This document shows positions 40,822 through 51,789 of a DNA stretch of 64,000 nucleotides, piece after piece. The position numbers and the translations under genes are program-made. The stretch spans positions 108,647 to 172,646 of the forward strand of contig NZ_JAKCMV010000023.1 in assembly GCF_021440515.1 (NCBI RefSeq), read 5' to 3'. Position 1 is the stretch's first letter; each line of letters begins with the position of its first letter. The stretch comes from Enterobacter asburiae (GTDB lineage Bacteria; Pseudomonadota; Gammaproteobacteria; Enterobacterales; Enterobacteriaceae). The notes under the pieces were generated by a model that had not been told where the DNA came from, made no database searches, and saw nothing but the letters and a program-made list of their open reading frames with translations.

Positions 40822-41970
40822 TTGATTAAGTCAGCGCTATTGGTTCTGGAAGACGGAACCCAGTTTATCGGTCGGGCCATAGGGGCAACGGGTTCGGCGG
40901 TTGGGGAAGTCGTTTTCAATACTTCAATGACCGGTTATCAAGAAATCCTCACTGATCCTTCCTATTCTCGCCAAATCGTTACTCTTACTTATCCTCATAT
41001 CGGCAATGTCGGCACCAATGCTGCTGACGAAGAATCTTCTCAGGTACATGCGCAGGGCCTGGTCATTCGCGACCTGCCGCTGATTGCCAGCAACTTCCGC
41101 AATACCGAAGACCTCTCTTCCTACCTGAAACGCCATAACATTGTGGCGATTGCCGATATCGATACCCGTAAGTTAACCCGTCTGCTGCGCGAGAAGGGCG
41201 CTCAGAACGGCTGCATCATCGCGGGCGATAACCTGGATGCGGCGCTGGCGCTGGAAAAAGCGAAAGCCTTCCCGGGTCTGAACGGGATGGATCTGGCGAA
41301 AGAAGTAACCACCAGCGAAGCCTACAGCTGGACGCAGGGGAGCTGGACGCTGGAAGGCGACCTGCCGGAAGCGAAACCGGAAAGCGAGCTGCCGTTCCAC
41401 GTTGTGGCATATGATTTTGGTGCCAAGCGCAACATCCTGCGCATGCTGGTTGACCGCGGCTGCCGCCTGACGGTCGTTCCGGCGAAGACCTCTGCTGAAG
41501 AGGTGCTGAAGATGAACCCGGACGGGATCTTCCTCTCCAACGGCCCTGGCGACCCGGCGCCGTGCGACTACGCTATCGACGCCATTAAATCTTTCCTGGA
41601 AACCGACATTCCGGTCTTCGGCATCTGCCTCGGCCATCAGCTGCTGGCGCTGGCGAGCGGTGCGAACACAATCAAGATGAAGTTCGGCCACCACGGTGGC
41701 AACCACCCGGTGAAAGATATCGACAATAACACCGTCATGATTACCGCGCAGAACCACGGCTTTGCGGTGGATGAGGCTTCCATGCCCGCTAACCTGCGCG
41801 TGACGCACAAATCCCTGTTCGATGGCACCCTCCAGGGCATCCATCGCACCGATAAGCCAGCGTTCAGCTTCCAGGGCCACCCGGAAGCCAGCCCGGGCCC
41901 GCACGACGCCGCGCCGCTGTTCGATCACTTTATCGAACTTATCGAGCAATACCGTAAGACCGCTAAATAA
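40822..41970 (+). CDS. carA: Carbamoyl-phosphate synthase small (glutaminase) subunit
   Basis: A 382-residue subunit that hydrolyses glutamine and passes ammonia to CarB. The start is TTG at 40822 (read as [15 protein letters not shown]), with GGAGGG 5 bases upstream; E. coli also uses UUG. The GTG at 40795 lies inside the ARG boxes and is rejected. The class I glutaminase domain has the nucleophilic cysteine in [12 protein letters not shown] near 269 and the His-Glu pair in [13 protein letters not shown]. carB follows 18 bases after the stop. Confidence 0.98.
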   Translation: MIKSALLVLEDGTQFIGRAIGATGSAVGEVVFNTSMTGYQEILTDPSYSRQIVTLTYPHIGNVGTNAADEESSQVHAQGLVIRDLPLIASNFRNTEDLSSYLKRHNIVAIADIDTRKLTRLLREKGAQNGCIIAGDNLDAALALEKAKAFPGLNGMDLAKEVTTSEAYSWTQGSWTLEGDLPEAKPESELPFHVVAYDFGAKRNILRMLVDRGCRLTVVPAKTSAEEVLKMNPDGIFLSNGPGDPAPCDYAIDAIKSFLETDIPVFGICLGHQLLALASGANTIKMKFGHHGGNHPVKDIDNNTVMITAQNHGFAVDEASMPANLRVTHKSLFDGTLQGIHRTDKPAFSFQGHPEASPGPHDAAPLFDHFIELIEQYRKTAK

Positions 41971-41988
41971 TCAGGAGCCGAGAAGACA

Positions 41989-44900
41989 ATGCCAAAACGT
42001 ACAGACATAAAAAGCATCCTGATCCTTGGCGCTGGCCCAATCGTTATCGGCCAGGCCTGCGAATTCGACTACTCCGGAGCGCAGGCGTGTAAAGCACTGC
42101 GCGAAGAGGGCTACCGCGTCATTCTGGTGAACTCAAACCCGGCCACCATCATGACCGACCCGGAAATGGCTGATGCCACCTACATCGAGCCGATTCACTG
42201 GGAAGTGGTACGTAAAATCATCGAAAAAGAGCGTCCGGATGCGGTGCTGCCAACGATGGGCGGCCAGACGGCGCTGAACTGCGCGCTGGAGCTGGAGCGT
42301 CAGGGCGTGCTCGAAGAGTTCGGCGTGACCATGATTGGTGCGACCGCCGACGCCATTGATAAAGCTGAAGACCGCCGCCGTTTCGACGTGGCGATGAAGA
42401 AAATCGGCCTCGACACCGCGCGTTCCGGTATCGCACACAATATGGAAGAGGCGCTGGCGGTTGCCGCTGACGTCGGTTATCCGTGCATCATCCGTCCTAG
42501 CTTCACCATGGGCGGCACCGGCGGCGGTATCGCCTACAACCGCGAAGAGTTCGAAGAGATTTGCGAGCGCGGTCTGGATCTCTCCCCAACCAAAGAGCTG
42601 CTGATTGATGAGTCGCTGATTGGCTGGAAAGAGTACGAGATGGAAGTGGTGCGTGATAAAAACGACAACTGCATCATCGTCTGCTCCATCGAAAACTTCG
42701 ATGCGATGGGTATTCACACCGGCGACTCCATAACCGTGGCGCCAGCCCAGACGCTGACCGACAAAGAGTATCAAATCATGCGTAACGCCTCGATGGCGGT
42801 ACTGCGTGAAATCGGCGTAGAAACCGGCGGCTCTAACGTGCAGTTCTCGGTGAACCCGAAAACCGGCCGTCTGATTGTTATCGAAATGAACCCGCGCGTG
42901 TCCCGCTCCTCCGCGCTGGCCTCGAAAGCCACCGGCTTCCCGATTGCGAAAGTGGCGGCGAAACTGGCGGTGGGCTACACCCTCGACGAGCTGATGAACG
43001 ACATCACCGGCGGTCGTACGCCGGCCTCCTTCGAGCCGTCTATCGACTACGTTGTGACCAAAATTCCACGCTTCAACTTCGAGAAGTTCGCCGGTGCGAA
43101 CGACCGTCTGACGACCCAGATGAAATCCGTCGGCGAAGTGATGGCGATTGGCCGCACCCAGCAGGAATCCTTGCAGAAAGCCCTGCGCGGTCTGGAAGTG
43201 GGCGCGACCGGCTTTGACCCGAAAGTGAGCCTGGACGATCCGGAAGCGCTGACTAAAATCCGCCGCGAGCTGAAAGACGCGGGCGCAGAGCGCATCTGGT
43301 ACATCGCTGACGCCTTCCGTGCGGGCCTGTCCGTGGACGGCGTGTTCAACCTGACCAATATCGACCGCTGGTTCCTGGTGCAGATTGAAGAGCTGGTGCG
43401 TCTGGAAGAGAAAGTGGCCGAGCTGGGCATTACCGGTCTGGACGCTGACTTCCTGCGTATGCTGAAGCGTAAAGGCTTCGCCGACGCGCGTCTGGCAAAA
43501 CTGGCGGGCGTGCGCGAAGCGGAAATCCGCAAGCTGCGTGACCAGTACAACCTGCATCCGGTTTACAAGCGCGTGGACACCTGTGCGGCGGAATTCTCCA
43601 CCGACACCGCCTACATGTACTCGACCTATGAAGACGAGTGCGAAGCGAATCCGTCCGTCGACCGCGACAAGGTGATGGTGCTGGGCGGCGGGCCAAACCG
43701 TATCGGCCAGGGCATTGAGTTTGACTACTGCTGCGTACACGCCTCGCTGGCGCTGCGCGAAGACGGTTACGAAACCATCATGGTGAACTGCAACCCGGAA
43801 ACCGTCTCCACCGACTACGACACCTCCGACCGTCTGTACTTCGAGCCGGTTACGCTGGAAGACGTGCTGGAAATCGTGCGCATCGAGAAGCCGAAAGGCG
43901 TTATCGTGCAGTACGGCGGCCAGACCCCCCTGAAGCTGGCGCGCGCGCTGGAAGCGGCAGGCGTACCGATTATCGGCACCAGCCCGGATGCCATTGACCG
44001 TGCAGAAGACCGCGAGCGTTTCCAGCAGGCGGTTGACCGTCTGAAGCTGAAACAGCCCGCTAACGCCACCGTGACCGCGATTGAACAGGCGGTTGAGAAG
44101 GCAAAAGAGATTGGCTACCCGCTGGTGGTGCGTCCTTCTTACGTGCTGGGCGGCCGCGCGATGGAAATCGTCTACGACGAAGCCGACCTGCGTCGCTACT
44201 TCCAGACGGCGGTAAGCGTTTCTAACGATGCGCCAGTGCTGCTCGACCGCTTCCTCGACGATGCGGTAGAAGTGGACGTTGACGCTATCTGCGACGGCGA
44301 AATGGTGCTGATTGGCGGCATTATGGAGCACATCGAGCAGGCGGGCGTTCACTCCGGCGACTCCGCCTGTTCTCTGCCAGCGTACACCCTGAGCCAGGAG
44401 ATCCAGGACGTGATGCGCCAGCAGGTGCAGAAGCTGGCCTTCGAGTTGCAGGTTCGCGGTCTGATGAACGTGCAGTTTGCGGTGAAAGACAACGAAGTCT
44501 ACCTGATTGAAGTCAACCCGCGTGCAGCGCGTACCGTGCCGTTTGTCTCCAAAGCGACCGGCATCCCGCTGGCGAAAGTGGCGGCGCGCGTGATGGCGGG
44601 CCAGACGCTGGCACAGCAGGGCGTGACCAAAGAGATCATCCCACCGTACTACTCGGTGAAAGAAGTGGTGCTGCCGTTCAACAAATTCCCGGGCGTTGAC
44701 CCGCTGTTAGGGCCAGAGATGCGCTCTACCGGGGAAGTGATGGGCGTGGGCCGCACCTTCGCAGAAGCGTTCGCCAAGGCGCAGCTGGGCAGCAGCTCCA
44801 CCATGAAGAAATCGGGCCGTGCGCTGCTCTCCGTTCGCGAAGGCGACAAAGAGCGCGTGGTTGACCTGGCCGCCAAGCTGCTGAAACAGGGCTTTGAGCT

Positions 44901-45213
44901 GGATGCGACCCACGGCACGGCGATTGTGCTCGGCGAAGCGGGAATCAATCCACGTCTGGTGAACAAGGTGCATGAAGGTCGTCCGCACATTCAGGACCGT
45001 ATCAAGAATGGCGAATACACCTACATCATCAACACCACCGAAGGGCGTCAGGCGATTGAGGACTCTAAGCTGATTCGCCGCAGCGCGCTTCAGTACAAAG
45101 TCCACTACGACACCACCCTGAACGGCGGTTTCGCCACGGCGATGGCGCTGAACGCGGATGCTACCGAGAAGGTGATTTCGGTGCAGGAAATGCACGCGCA
45201 GATTAGCAAGTAA
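41989..45213 (+). CDS. carB: Carbamoyl-phosphate synthase large subunit
   Basis: A 1074-residue enzyme making carbamoyl phosphate for arginine and pyrimidines. It consists of two homologous ATP-grasp halves: the first starts [23 protein letters not shown], the second repeats [21 protein letters not shown] near residue 560. An oligomerisation domain lies between them and an allosteric MGS-like domain closes the protein (from about 935), binding UMP and ornithine. The gene ends at a GC hairpin. In E. coli the cai-fix genes follow; here there is only a small lipoprotein gene and kefF. Confidence 0.99.
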   Translation: MPKRTDIKSILILGAGPIVIGQACEFDYSGAQACKALREEGYRVILVNSNPATIMTDPEMADATYIEPIHWEVVRKIIEKERPDAVLPTMGGQTALNCALELERQGVLEEFGVTMIGATADAIDKAEDRRRFDVAMKKIGLDTARSGIAHNMEEALAVAADVGYPCIIRPSFTMGGTGGGIAYNREEFEEICERGLDLSPTKELLIDESLIGWKEYEMEVVRDKNDNCIIVCSIENFDAMGIHTGDSITVAPAQTLTDKEYQIMRNASMAVLREIGVETGGSNVQFSVNPKTGRLIVIEMNPRVSRSSALASKATGFPIAKVAAKLAVGYTLDELMNDITGGRTPASFEPSIDYVVTKIPRFNFEKFAGANDRLTTQMKSVGEVMAIGRTQQESLQKALRGLEVGATGFDPKVSLDDPEALTKIRRELKDAGAERIWYIADAFRAGLSVDGVFNLTNIDRWFLVQIEELVRLEEKVAELGITGLDADFLRMLKRKGFADARLAKLAGVREAEIRKLRDQYNLHPVYKRVDTCAAEFSTDTAYMYSTYEDECEANPSVDRDKVMVLGGGPNRIGQGIEFDYCCVHASLALREDGYETIMVNCNPETVSTDYDTSDRLYFEPVTLEDVLEIVRIEKPKGVIVQYGGQTPLKLARALEAAGVPIIGTSPDAIDRAEDRERFQQAVDRLKLKQPANATVTAIEQAVEKAKEIGYPLVVRPSYVLGGRAMEIVYDEADLRRYFQTAVSVSNDAPVLLDRFLDDAVEVDVDAICDGEMVLIGGIMEHIEQAGVHSGDSACSLPAYTLSQEIQDVMRQQVQKLAFELQVRGLMNVQFAVKDNEVYLIEVNPRAARTVPFVSKATGIPLAKVAARVMAGQTLAQQGVTKEIIPPYYSVKEVVLPFNKFPGVDPLLGPEMRSTGEVMGVGRTFAEAFAKAQLGSSSTMKKSGRALLSVREGDKERVVDLAAKLLKQGFELDATHGTAIVLGEAGINPRLVNKVHEGRPHIQDRIKNGEYTYIINTTEGRQAIEDSKLIRRSALQYKVHYDTTLNGGFATAMALNADATEKVISVQEMHAQISK

Positions 45214-45219
45214 GTTTGT

Positions 45220-45256
45220 ATGCCCGGTGCCGTTCGGTTGCCGGGCATTCTTCCCC
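45220..45256 (+). terminator. Hairpin after carB
   Basis: TGCCCGG (45220-45226) and CCGGGCA (45241-45247) can pair around a 14-base loop that itself contains a short CCG/CGG pair. The tail TTCTTCCCCTCTT is only moderately T-rich, so this is a probable but weak terminator. Confidence 0.6.
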
Positions 45257-45352
45257 TCTTCGGAACCTTCTGGTTTTTCAACCGCATTCAGTGAGTTAGC
45301 CTAAGATTGTTAGGTCACTAACCAAATTCAACTGAGAGCAGGGGAAAACACC

Positions 45353-45586
45353 ATGCAAAATAAACTACTGATCGCCTCCATTTTTGCTGCAACAGCGATG
45401 TTCACCGTGGCGGGCTGTTCGTCTAATCAGGCCGTCAAAACCACCGATGGCAAAACGATCGTGACCGACGGCAAACCGCAGGTCGATGACGATACCGGTC
45501 TGGTGTCATACAAAAACGCTGAAACCGGCAAAACCGAGCAGATTAACCGTAATGAGGTTAAATCGATGGGCGAGCTGGATAACTAA
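45353..45586 (+). CDS. Small YgdI/YgdR-type lipoprotein (DUF903)
   Basis: A 77-residue protein with a lipoprotein signal: charged MQNK start, hydrophobic core, lipobox VAGC with the lipidated cysteine at residue 22. The short mature domain (TTDGKTIVTDGKPQVDDDTGLVSYKNAETGKTEQINR is its core) fits the YgdI/YgdR SH3-like fold family. Serine at +2 after the cysteine predicts sorting to the outer membrane. Its function is unknown. A GAGAGCAGGGG ribosome site precedes the ATG. E. coli K-12 has no such gene here, since the cai operon occupies the site. It may share a transcript with kefF. Confidence 0.85.
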   Translation: MQNKLLIASIFAATAMFTVAGCSSNQAVKTTDGKTIVTDGKPQVDDDTGLVSYKNAETGKTEQINRNEVKSMGELDN

Positions 45587-45624
45587 TTCAGAATTTCCAT
45601 ACCGCCTTGTCAATAATATTCGCT

Positions 45625-45689
45625 ATTAGCCTGATGAATAACTGACTACACTCTTTTGAGAAAAGTAGACAGAAAAACATCAGGCTAAT
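45625..45689 (+). promoter_or_regulatory. 12-bp inverted repeat in the kefF leader overlapping its ribosome site
   Basis: ATTAGCCTGATG (45625-45636) and CATCAGGCTAAT (45678-45689) are perfect inverted copies. Between them CTAC...TTTT/AAAA...GTAG can form an inner stem (45646-45668). The right arm contains CAGG, the only Shine-Dalgarno-like bases ahead of the kefF ATG at 45692. It could be an RNA switch or a protein operator. Confidence 0.6.
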
Positions 45690-45691
45690 TC

Positions 45692-46222
45692 ATGATTTTA
45701 ATCATTTACGCGCATCCTTATCCGCATCACTCACATGCGAATAAGCAGATGCTTGAACAGGCAAGGACGCTGGACGGAGTGGAGATTCGCTCCCTCTATC
45801 AACTCTATCCCGATTTCAATATCGATATTGCCGCTGAGCAGGAGGCCATCTCGCGCGCCGACCTGATCGTCTGGCAACATCCGATGCAGTGGTACAGCAC
45901 GCCTCCGCTTCTCAAACTCTGGATCGACAAAGTCTTTTCCCACGGCTGGGCCTACGGTCACAACGGCAACGCCCTGAAGGGCAAGAGCCTGATGTGGGCC
46001 GTGACCACCGGCGGCGGTGAAAGCCACTTTGATATCGGCGCCTTCCCCGGATTTGACGTGCTTGCCCAGCCGCTTCAGGCGACCGCGATTTACTGCGGGC
46101 TGAACTGGCTTCCCCCTTTCGCGATGCACTGCACCTTTGTCTGCGACGACGAAACCTTACAGGCGCAGGCGCGCCACTATAAGCAACGCCTGCTGGCGTG
46201 GCAGGAGGCTCACAATGGATAG
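45692..46222 (+). CDS. kefF: Glutathione-regulated potassium-efflux ancillary protein / quinone oxidoreductase KefF
   Basis: A 176-residue flavodoxin-fold NAD(P)H:quinone oxidoreductase that binds FMN and is needed for full activity of the K+ efflux channel KefC. Landmarks are [16 protein letters not shown] at the start, [24 protein letters not shown] and the flavin-binding TTGGGESHF. It acts at the cytoplasmic face of KefC during electrophile stress. Its stop overlaps the kefC start by 8 bases. The leader carries a long inverted repeat that would cover its ribosome site. Confidence 0.95.
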   Translation: MILIIYAHPYPHHSHANKQMLEQARTLDGVEIRSLYQLYPDFNIDIAAEQEAISRADLIVWQHPMQWYSTPPLLKLWIDKVFSHGWAYGHNGNALKGKSLMWAVTTGGGESHFDIGAFPGFDVLAQPLQATAIYCGLNWLPPFAMHCTFVCDDETLQAQARHYKQRLLAWQEAHNG

Positions 46223-48080
46223 CCATACGCTGATACAGGCGCTGATCTACCTCGGCGCGGCGGCGCTGATCGTTCCCGTCGCGGTTCGCCTCGGGCTGGG
46301 ATCGGTGCTTGGCTATCTGATTGCCGGGTGCGTGATCGGGCCGTGGGGCTTCCGCCTGGTGACCGACGCCGAGTCTATCCTCCACTTCGCGGAGATCGGC
46401 GTGGTGCTGATGCTGTTTGTGATTGGCCTGGAGCTGGATCCGCAGCGCTTATGGAAGCTGCGCGCCTCGGTGTTTGGCGGCGGCGCGCTGCAAATGGCGG
46501 CCTGCGGTTTGCTGCTGGGCGGGTTCTGTATCCTGCTGGGCATGGAGTGGAAGGTGGCGGAGCTGATCGGCATGACGCTGGCGCTCTCCTCAACCGCCAT
46601 CGCCATGCAGGCGATGAATGAACGCAATCTGACGGTTTCCCAGATGGGGCGCAGCGCCTTCTCGGTGCTATTGTTCCAGGATATCGCGGCGATCCCGCTG
46701 GTGGCGATGATCCCGCTGCTGGCGGCAAGCGGTGCCTCAACCACGCTGGGCGCGTTCGGCCTGTCGGCGCTGAAGGTGGCGGGCGCGCTGGCGCTGGTGA
46801 TCCTGCTGGGACGTTACGTTACCCGTCCGCTGCTGCGCTTTGTTGCCCGCTCGGGGCTGCGCGAAGTGTTCAGCGCCGTGGCCCTGTTCCTGGTGTTTGG
46901 CTTCGGCCTGCTGCTGGAAGAGGCCGGGCTGTCGATGGCGATGGGGGCATTCCTGGCGGGCGTTCTGCTGGCAAGCTCCGAATACCGCCACGCCCTGGAA
47001 AGCGATATCGAGCCGTTTAAAGGCCTGCTGTTAGGGCTGTTCTTCATCGGCGTGGGGATGTCTATCGACTTCGGCACGCTGGTGACGCACCCGCTGCGCA
47101 TCATCATTCTGCTGGTGGGCTTCCTGGTTATCAAAATGGCGATGCTGTGGCTGATCGCGCGTCCGTTAAAGGTGCCGAACAAGCAGCGATTCTGGTTTGC
47201 GGCGCTGCTGGGGCAGGGAAGTGAGTTTGCCTTCGTGGTCTTCGGGGCCGCGCAGATGGCGAACGTGCTCGATCCGGAGTGGGCGAAAGCCCTGACTCTG
47301 GCGGTGGCGCTGTCGATGGCCGCGACGCCGATCCTGCTGGTTCTGCTGACGCGTCTGGAAAAATCCAGCAGCGGACAAGAGCGTGAAGCGGATGAAATCG
47401 ACGAAGAGCAGCCGAGGGTTATCATCGCCGGGTTTGGCCGTTTCGGGCAGATCGCCGGCCGTTTACTGCTCTCCAGCGGCGTGAAGATGGTCATTCTCGA
47501 TCACGATCCTGACCACGTTGATACCCTGCGTAAATTCGACATGAAGGTCTTCTACGGCGATGCGACCCGCGTCGATCTGCTGGAGTCTGCCGGTGCGGCG
47601 AAAGCGGAAGTGTTGATTAACGCCATCGACGATCCGCAGGCGAGTATGCAGCTGGTGGAGCTGGCAAAAGAGCACTTCCCGCATCTGACGATCATCTCCC
47701 GCGCGCGCGATGTGGATCATTACATCCTGCTGCGTCAGGCCGGGGTGGTCGCGCCCGAGCGTGAAACCTTTGAAGGGGCGATTAAATCAGGTCGAATGGC
47801 GCTGGAAAGTCTGGGGCTGGGTGCGTATGAAGCTCGCGAGCGCGCTGACCTGTTCCGCCGCTTCAATACCGATATGGTGGAGGAGATGGTGGAGATGGCG
47901 GGCAGCTCGGATTCAGAATTTGCCGCCGTCTTTAAACGGACCAGTACCATGCTGACGGAAATCATTAATGAAGACCGTAACCACCTGTCGCTGGTGCAGC
48001 GCCATGGCTGGCAAGGCACGGAAGAGGGCAAGCATACCGGTGACCCGGCGGACGAGCCGGAGCGTAAACCCACCGCGTGA
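46215..48080 (+). CDS. kefC: Glutathione-regulated potassium-efflux protein KefC
   Basis: A 621-residue inner-membrane K+/H+ exchanger of the CPA2 family. The start at 46215 ([14 protein letters not shown]) overlaps kefF; upstream readings would begin inside kefF. About 12 membrane helices run to residue 380, including [14 protein letters not shown] and [26 protein letters not shown] cytoplasmic RCK domain begins with the Rossmann loop [16 protein letters not shown] near 400, where glutathione keeps the channel shut and glutathione adducts open it. The efflux acidifies the cytoplasm and protects DNA from toxic electrophiles such as methylglyoxal. Confidence 0.97.
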   Translation: MDSHTLIQALIYLGAAALIVPVAVRLGLGSVLGYLIAGCVIGPWGFRLVTDAESILHFAEIGVVLMLFVIGLELDPQRLWKLRASVFGGGALQMAACGLLLGGFCILLGMEWKVAELIGMTLALSSTAIAMQAMNERNLTVSQMGRSAFSVLLFQDIAAIPLVAMIPLLAASGASTTLGAFGLSALKVAGALALVILLGRYVTRPLLRFVARSGLREVFSAVALFLVFGFGLLLEEAGLSMAMGAFLAGVLLASSEYRHALESDIEPFKGLLLGLFFIGVGMSIDFGTLVTHPLRIIILLVGFLVIKMAMLWLIARPLKVPNKQRFWFAALLGQGSEFAFVVFGAAQMANVLDPEWAKALTLAVALSMAATPILLVLLTRLEKSSSGQEREADEIDEEQPRVIIAGFGRFGQIAGRLLLSSGVKMVILDHDPDHVDTLRKFDMKVFYGDATRVDLLESAGAAKAEVLINAIDDPQASMQLVELAKEHFPHLTIISRARDVDHYILLRQAGVVAPERETFEGAIKSGRMALESLGLGAYEARERADLFRRFNTDMVEEMVEMAGSSDSEFAAVFKRTSTMLTEIINEDRNHLSLVQRHGWQGTEEGKHTGDPADEPERKPTA

Positions 48081-48124
48081 AGTGGGGTTGCCAGCAATAT
48101 TAAAAAATTTCGCTTTCTTTACCC

Positions 48125-48674
<550 letters not shown>

Positions 48675-48682
48675 ACGTTTTA

Positions 48683-48743
48683 CCCCTCACCCAGGCTGCA
48701 TTAAGTCCCCTCTCCCCTTTGGGGAGAGGGTTAGGGTGAGGGG
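48683..48743. repeat. Palindromic intergenic repeat between folA and apaH
   Basis: CCCCTCACCC (48683-48692) is inverted at 48734-48743 and encloses a second stem, CCTCTCCCC-TTT-GGGGAGAGG (about 48709-48729). The cctcaccc...ggggagagggttagggtgagg motif is a widespread small extragenic palindrome in Enterobacter and Klebsiella genomes, as I recall it. It lies between convergent genes and can act as a bidirectional hairpin. Confidence 0.75.
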
Positions 48744-48750
48744 AAATTAT

Positions 48751-49599
48751 TCAGGAGGCGACCGCCTCATCTCCCCCTAAGTTAAGCTGTCGATTAGACG
48801 GCTGCACAAAGTAAGTCTTATCTTCCCAGCGCAGGCAGGTTAAATCCCCGCCCCAGCAGCAGCCCGTATCCAGACCGTAAATGCCTTCCGGCGTGCCTTT
48901 GCCCTCCAGCGACGCCCAGTGTCCAAACACCACGCTGTATTCGCGGGTGACAGGCCCGGGGAGCGCAAACCAGGGTTTCAGCGGGGCGGGCGCATTTTCC
49001 GGCGTGTCTTTGCAGTACATATCGAGCTGCCCGTTCGGGAAGCAGTAGCGCATCCGCGTAAAGGCGTTCGTGATAAAACGCAGACGCGCCAGACCGCTGA
49101 GATCCTCACTCCAGTTGTTCGGCATATCGCCGTACATCGCGTCGAGGAAGAAGGGATAGGAGTCGCTTGCCAGCACCGCTTCTGCATCGCGCGCGCAGGT
49201 TTTTGCCGTGTCGAGATCCCACTGCGGGGTGATCCCGGCGTGTGCCATGACCAGCTTTTTCTCTTCGTCCACCTGGAGCAGCGGCTGGCGACGCAGCCAG
49301 TTGAGAAGATCGTCGGCGTCCGGCGCTTCCAGCAGAGGTGAGAGGCGATCTTTTGGCTTATTACGGCTGATCCCGGCGAACACCGCCAGCAGATGCAGAT
49401 CGTGATTGCCCAGCACCATGCGCACGCTGTCGCCCAGCGATTTGACGAAGCGCAGCACGTCAAGCGAGCCAGGACCGCGCGCCACTAAATCGCCCGTTAG
49501 CCAGAGGGTATCCTGGCCTGGCGTGAAGTCGACCTGCTTTAACAATGCGATCAGTTCATCGTAGCAACCGTGAACGTCGCCAATCAGATATGTTGACAT
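48751..49599 (-). CDS. apaH: Diadenosine tetraphosphatase (symmetrical Ap4A hydrolase)
   Basis: A 282-residue metallophosphatase that splits Ap4A into two ADP and also removes Np4 caps from mRNA. The metal-binding motifs are [10 protein letters not shown] at 7-16, [12 protein letters not shown] and LGNHDLHLL, with later histidines in VMAHAGI and VFGHWA. It is the last gene of the lptD-surA-pdxA-rsmA-apaG-apaH operon, 4 bases after the apaG stop. Confidence 0.97.
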   Translation of the reverse strand: MSTYLIGDVHGCYDELIALLKQVDFTPGQDTLWLTGDLVARGPGSLDVLRFVKSLGDSVRMVLGNHDLHLLAVFAGISRNKPKDRLSPLLEAPDADDLLNWLRRQPLLQVDEEKKLVMAHAGITPQWDLDTAKTCARDAEAVLASDSYPFFLDAMYGDMPNNWSEDLSGLARLRFITNAFTRMRYCFPNGQLDMYCKDTPENAPAPLKPWFALPGPVTREYSVVFGHWASLEGKGTPEGIYGLDTGCCWGGDLTCLRWEDKTYFVQPSNRQLNLGGDEAVAS

Positions 49600-49603
49600 T
49601 GGA

Positions 49604-49981
49604 TTAGTGAATGAGTGTGGTTACGGCAAGACGGAAAACAGGAATAGCAATGCGGAAAGCATTGCCGTCGGCGTCGACCATTTCGTAATGGCCTTGCATC
49701 GTTCCCATCGGCGTTTCGATAACCGCGCCGCTGGTGTATTGATACTCTTCGCCAGGGGCGATGTGCGGCTGTTCGCCGACAACACCTTCACCCTGAACTT
49801 CGATTTCGCGGCCATTGCCGTTAGTGATAAGCCAGTAGCGCCCGAGCAGCTGCACGGGCATCCGCCCCAGATTGCGAATGGTCACGGTGTAAGCAAAAAC
49901 ATAGCGCTCTTCGTCCGGTGTGGATTGAGACTCGATATAGACGCTTTGTACCTGAACACATACGCGGGGCGAATCAATCAT
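49604..49981 (-). CDS. apaG: ApaG (CorD) protein
   Basis: A 125-residue immunoglobulin-like beta-sandwich protein. It contains [31 protein letters not shown] and the glycine-rich [22 protein letters not shown], the family core. The function is unresolved; a link to Co2+ and Mg2+ resistance is known from Salmonella mutants. It sits 3 bases after rsmA and 4 bases before apaH in the operon. Confidence 0.95.
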   Translation of the reverse strand: MIDSPRVCVQVQSVYIESQSTPDEERYVFAYTVTIRNLGRMPVQLLGRYWLITNGNGREIEVQGEGVVGEQPHIAPGEEYQYTSGAVIETPMGTMQGHYEMVDADGNAFRIAIPVFRLAVTTLIH

Positions 49982-49984
49982 GGC

Positions 49985-50806
49985 TTAGCTCTCCTTCGGC
50001 GGCGCATTGTCGCTAATGTAATTAGCCAGCTTGCAGTACTGCTCAACGGAAATGTTTTCTGCGCGCATTGCCGGGTCGATGCCCAGCTCTGCCAACACGT
50101 CAACGGTAAACGAGTTACTGAGGCTGTTGCGGATCGTTTTACGACGCTGGTTAAAGGCTTCTGTGGTGATGCGGCTCAGCACGCGCAGGTCTTTGACCGT
50201 GTGCGGCATCGTTTTATGCGGCACCAGACGCACAACCGCAGAGTCGACTTTCGGCGGTGGCGTGAACGCGGTCGGTGGCACTTCAAGGACCGGGATCACG
50301 TTGCAATAATATTGCGCCATCACGCTTAAACGACCATACGCTTTACTGTTCGGCCCTGCAACCAGACGGTTAACCACCTCTTTTTGCAGCATGAAGTGCA
50401 TGTCGGCAATGGCATCAGTATAGCTAAACAGGTGGAACATCAGCGGCGTGGAGATGTTATACGGCAGGTTGCCGAATACGCGCAGCGGCTGGCCCATTTT
50501 CTCTGACAGCTCGCCAAAGTTCATGGTCATGGCATCCTGCTGATAAATAGTCAGCTTTGGCCCCAGGAACGGGTGCGTTTGCAGGCGCGCGGCCAGATCG
50601 CGGTCCAGTTCGATGACCGTCAGTTCGTCAAGACGCTCGCCGACCGGCTCGGTCAGCGCGGCAAGACCCGGGCCGATTTCGACCATCGCCTGGCCTTTCT
50701 GCGGATTAATGGCAGCAACGATACTGTCGATCACAAACCGATCGTTGAGGAAGTTTTGCCCGAAACGTTTACGGGCTAAGTGGCCCTGATGGACTCGATT
50801 AGTCAT
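49985..50806 (-). CDS. rsmA: 16S rRNA (adenine 1518-N6/1519-N6)-dimethyltransferase (KsgA)
   Basis: A 273-residue SAM-dependent enzyme that dimethylates two adjacent adenines in helix 45 of 16S rRNA late in 30S assembly; its loss gives kasugamycin resistance. [15 protein letters not shown] and the SAM loop [14 protein letters not shown] are near the start, and the catalytic [12 protein letters not shown] motif is intact. The ATG overlaps the pdxA stop by 4 bases. Confidence 0.98.
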   Translation of the reverse strand: MTNRVHQGHLARKRFGQNFLNDRFVIDSIVAAINPQKGQAMVEIGPGLAALTEPVGERLDELTVIELDRDLAARLQTHPFLGPKLTIYQQDAMTMNFGELSEKMGQPLRVFGNLPYNISTPLMFHLFSYTDAIADMHFMLQKEVVNRLVAGPNSKAYGRLSVMAQYYCNVIPVLEVPPTAFTPPPKVDSAVVRLVPHKTMPHTVKDLRVLSRITTEAFNQRRKTIRNSLSNSFTVDVLAELGIDPAMRAENISVEQYCKLANYISDNAPPKES

Positions 50807-51789
50807 TGAGTATTAACAATCATTTTGATGGCGAGATTAAGCGCCGTAATAAAACTGCCGACATCCGCTTTCCCCTGGCCTGCCAAATCCAGCGCAGTAC
50901 CGTGGTCAACGGACGTTCGAATAAAGGGTAAACCGAGCGTGATGTTCACGCCTCGGCCAAAGCCCTGGTATTTTAGCACGGGCAGACCCTGATCGTGGTA
51001 CATCGCGAGCACGGCGTCGGCATTATCCAGGTATTTGGGCTGGAAAAGGGTATCCGCAGGCAGCGGCCCGCTGAGGTTCATCCCCTTTGCCCGCATGTCG
51101 TTGAGCACCGGAATGATGGTGTCGATCTCTTCCGTGCCCATATGCCCGCCTTCACCCGCGTGCGGATTCAGGCCGCAAACCAGAACGTGCGGCTGTTTAA
51201 TGCCGAACTTCGTTTGCAGGTCATGATGCAAAATCCCGATGATGTCACGAAGAAGCTCAGGCGTGATGGCATCGGGTATGGCCCTGATCGGCAGATGCGT
51301 GGTCACCAGCGCAACGCGCATCGCCTCGGTTGCCAGCATCATCACCACTTTAGGGCTGTGCGAACGCTCTTCAAAGAACTCGGTATGTCCGGTAAAGGGA
51401 ATACCGGCTTCGTTGATCACGCCTTTGTGTACTGGTCCGGTGATCAGCGCGGCGAACTCGCCGTTCAGACAACCGTCACAGGCGCGGGCAAGGGTATCGA
51501 CAACATAGTGGCCGTTTTCGGTGCTGAGCTGTCCCGGCACAACGGGCGTACGAAGGGGAACAGAGAGAAGGGTGAGCGTACCGGCCTGCTGCGGCGCGGG
51601 CTGTTGGCCTTCAACGTAGGGGATTAGCGTTAAAGGCAGACCGAGCAAATTTGCCCGGTCTGTTAACAGTGTTGCATCAGCGCAGACGACCAGCTCCACC
51701 GGCCAGCTGCGCTGGGCGAGCTGGACGACGAGGTCGGGACCAATCCCGGCGGGTTCGCCGGGAGTGATAACAACACGATGTTGTTTCAT
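50803..51789 (-). CDS. pdxA: 4-hydroxythreonine-4-phosphate dehydrogenase
   Basis: A 328-residue NAD-dependent enzyme of pyridoxal-phosphate synthesis. The N-terminus reads [15 protein letters not shown]. Metal-ligand histidines are in [11 protein letters not shown] (near 166), [12 protein letters not shown] (near 211) and [12 protein letters not shown] (near 266). It lies between surA and rsmA, overlapping surA by one base and rsmA by four, so it depends on the lptD-surA transcript. Confidence 0.97.
   Translation of the reverse strand: MKQHRVVITPGEPAGIGPDLVVQLAQRSWPVELVVCADATLLTDRANLLGLPLTLIPYVEGQQPAPQQAGTLTLLSVPLRTPVVPGQLSTENGHYVVDTLARACDGCLNGEFAALITGPVHKGVINEAGIPFTGHTEFFEERSHSPKVVMMLATEAMRVALVTTHLPIRAIPDAITPELLRDIIGILHHDLQTKFGIKQPHVLVCGLNPHAGEGGHMGTEEIDTIIPVLNDMRAKGMNLSGPLPADTLFQPKYLDNADAVLAMYHDQGLPVLKYQGFGRGVNITLGLPFIRTSVDHGTALDLAGQGKADVGSFITALNLAIKMIVNTQ

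Noticed and set aside
42133-44352. A 739-codon frame antisense to carB, and similar long antisense frames opposite dnaK, ileS, thrC and polB
   Set aside because: All lie opposite well-identified genes, lack ribosome sites and have the amino-acid bias of antisense shadows.
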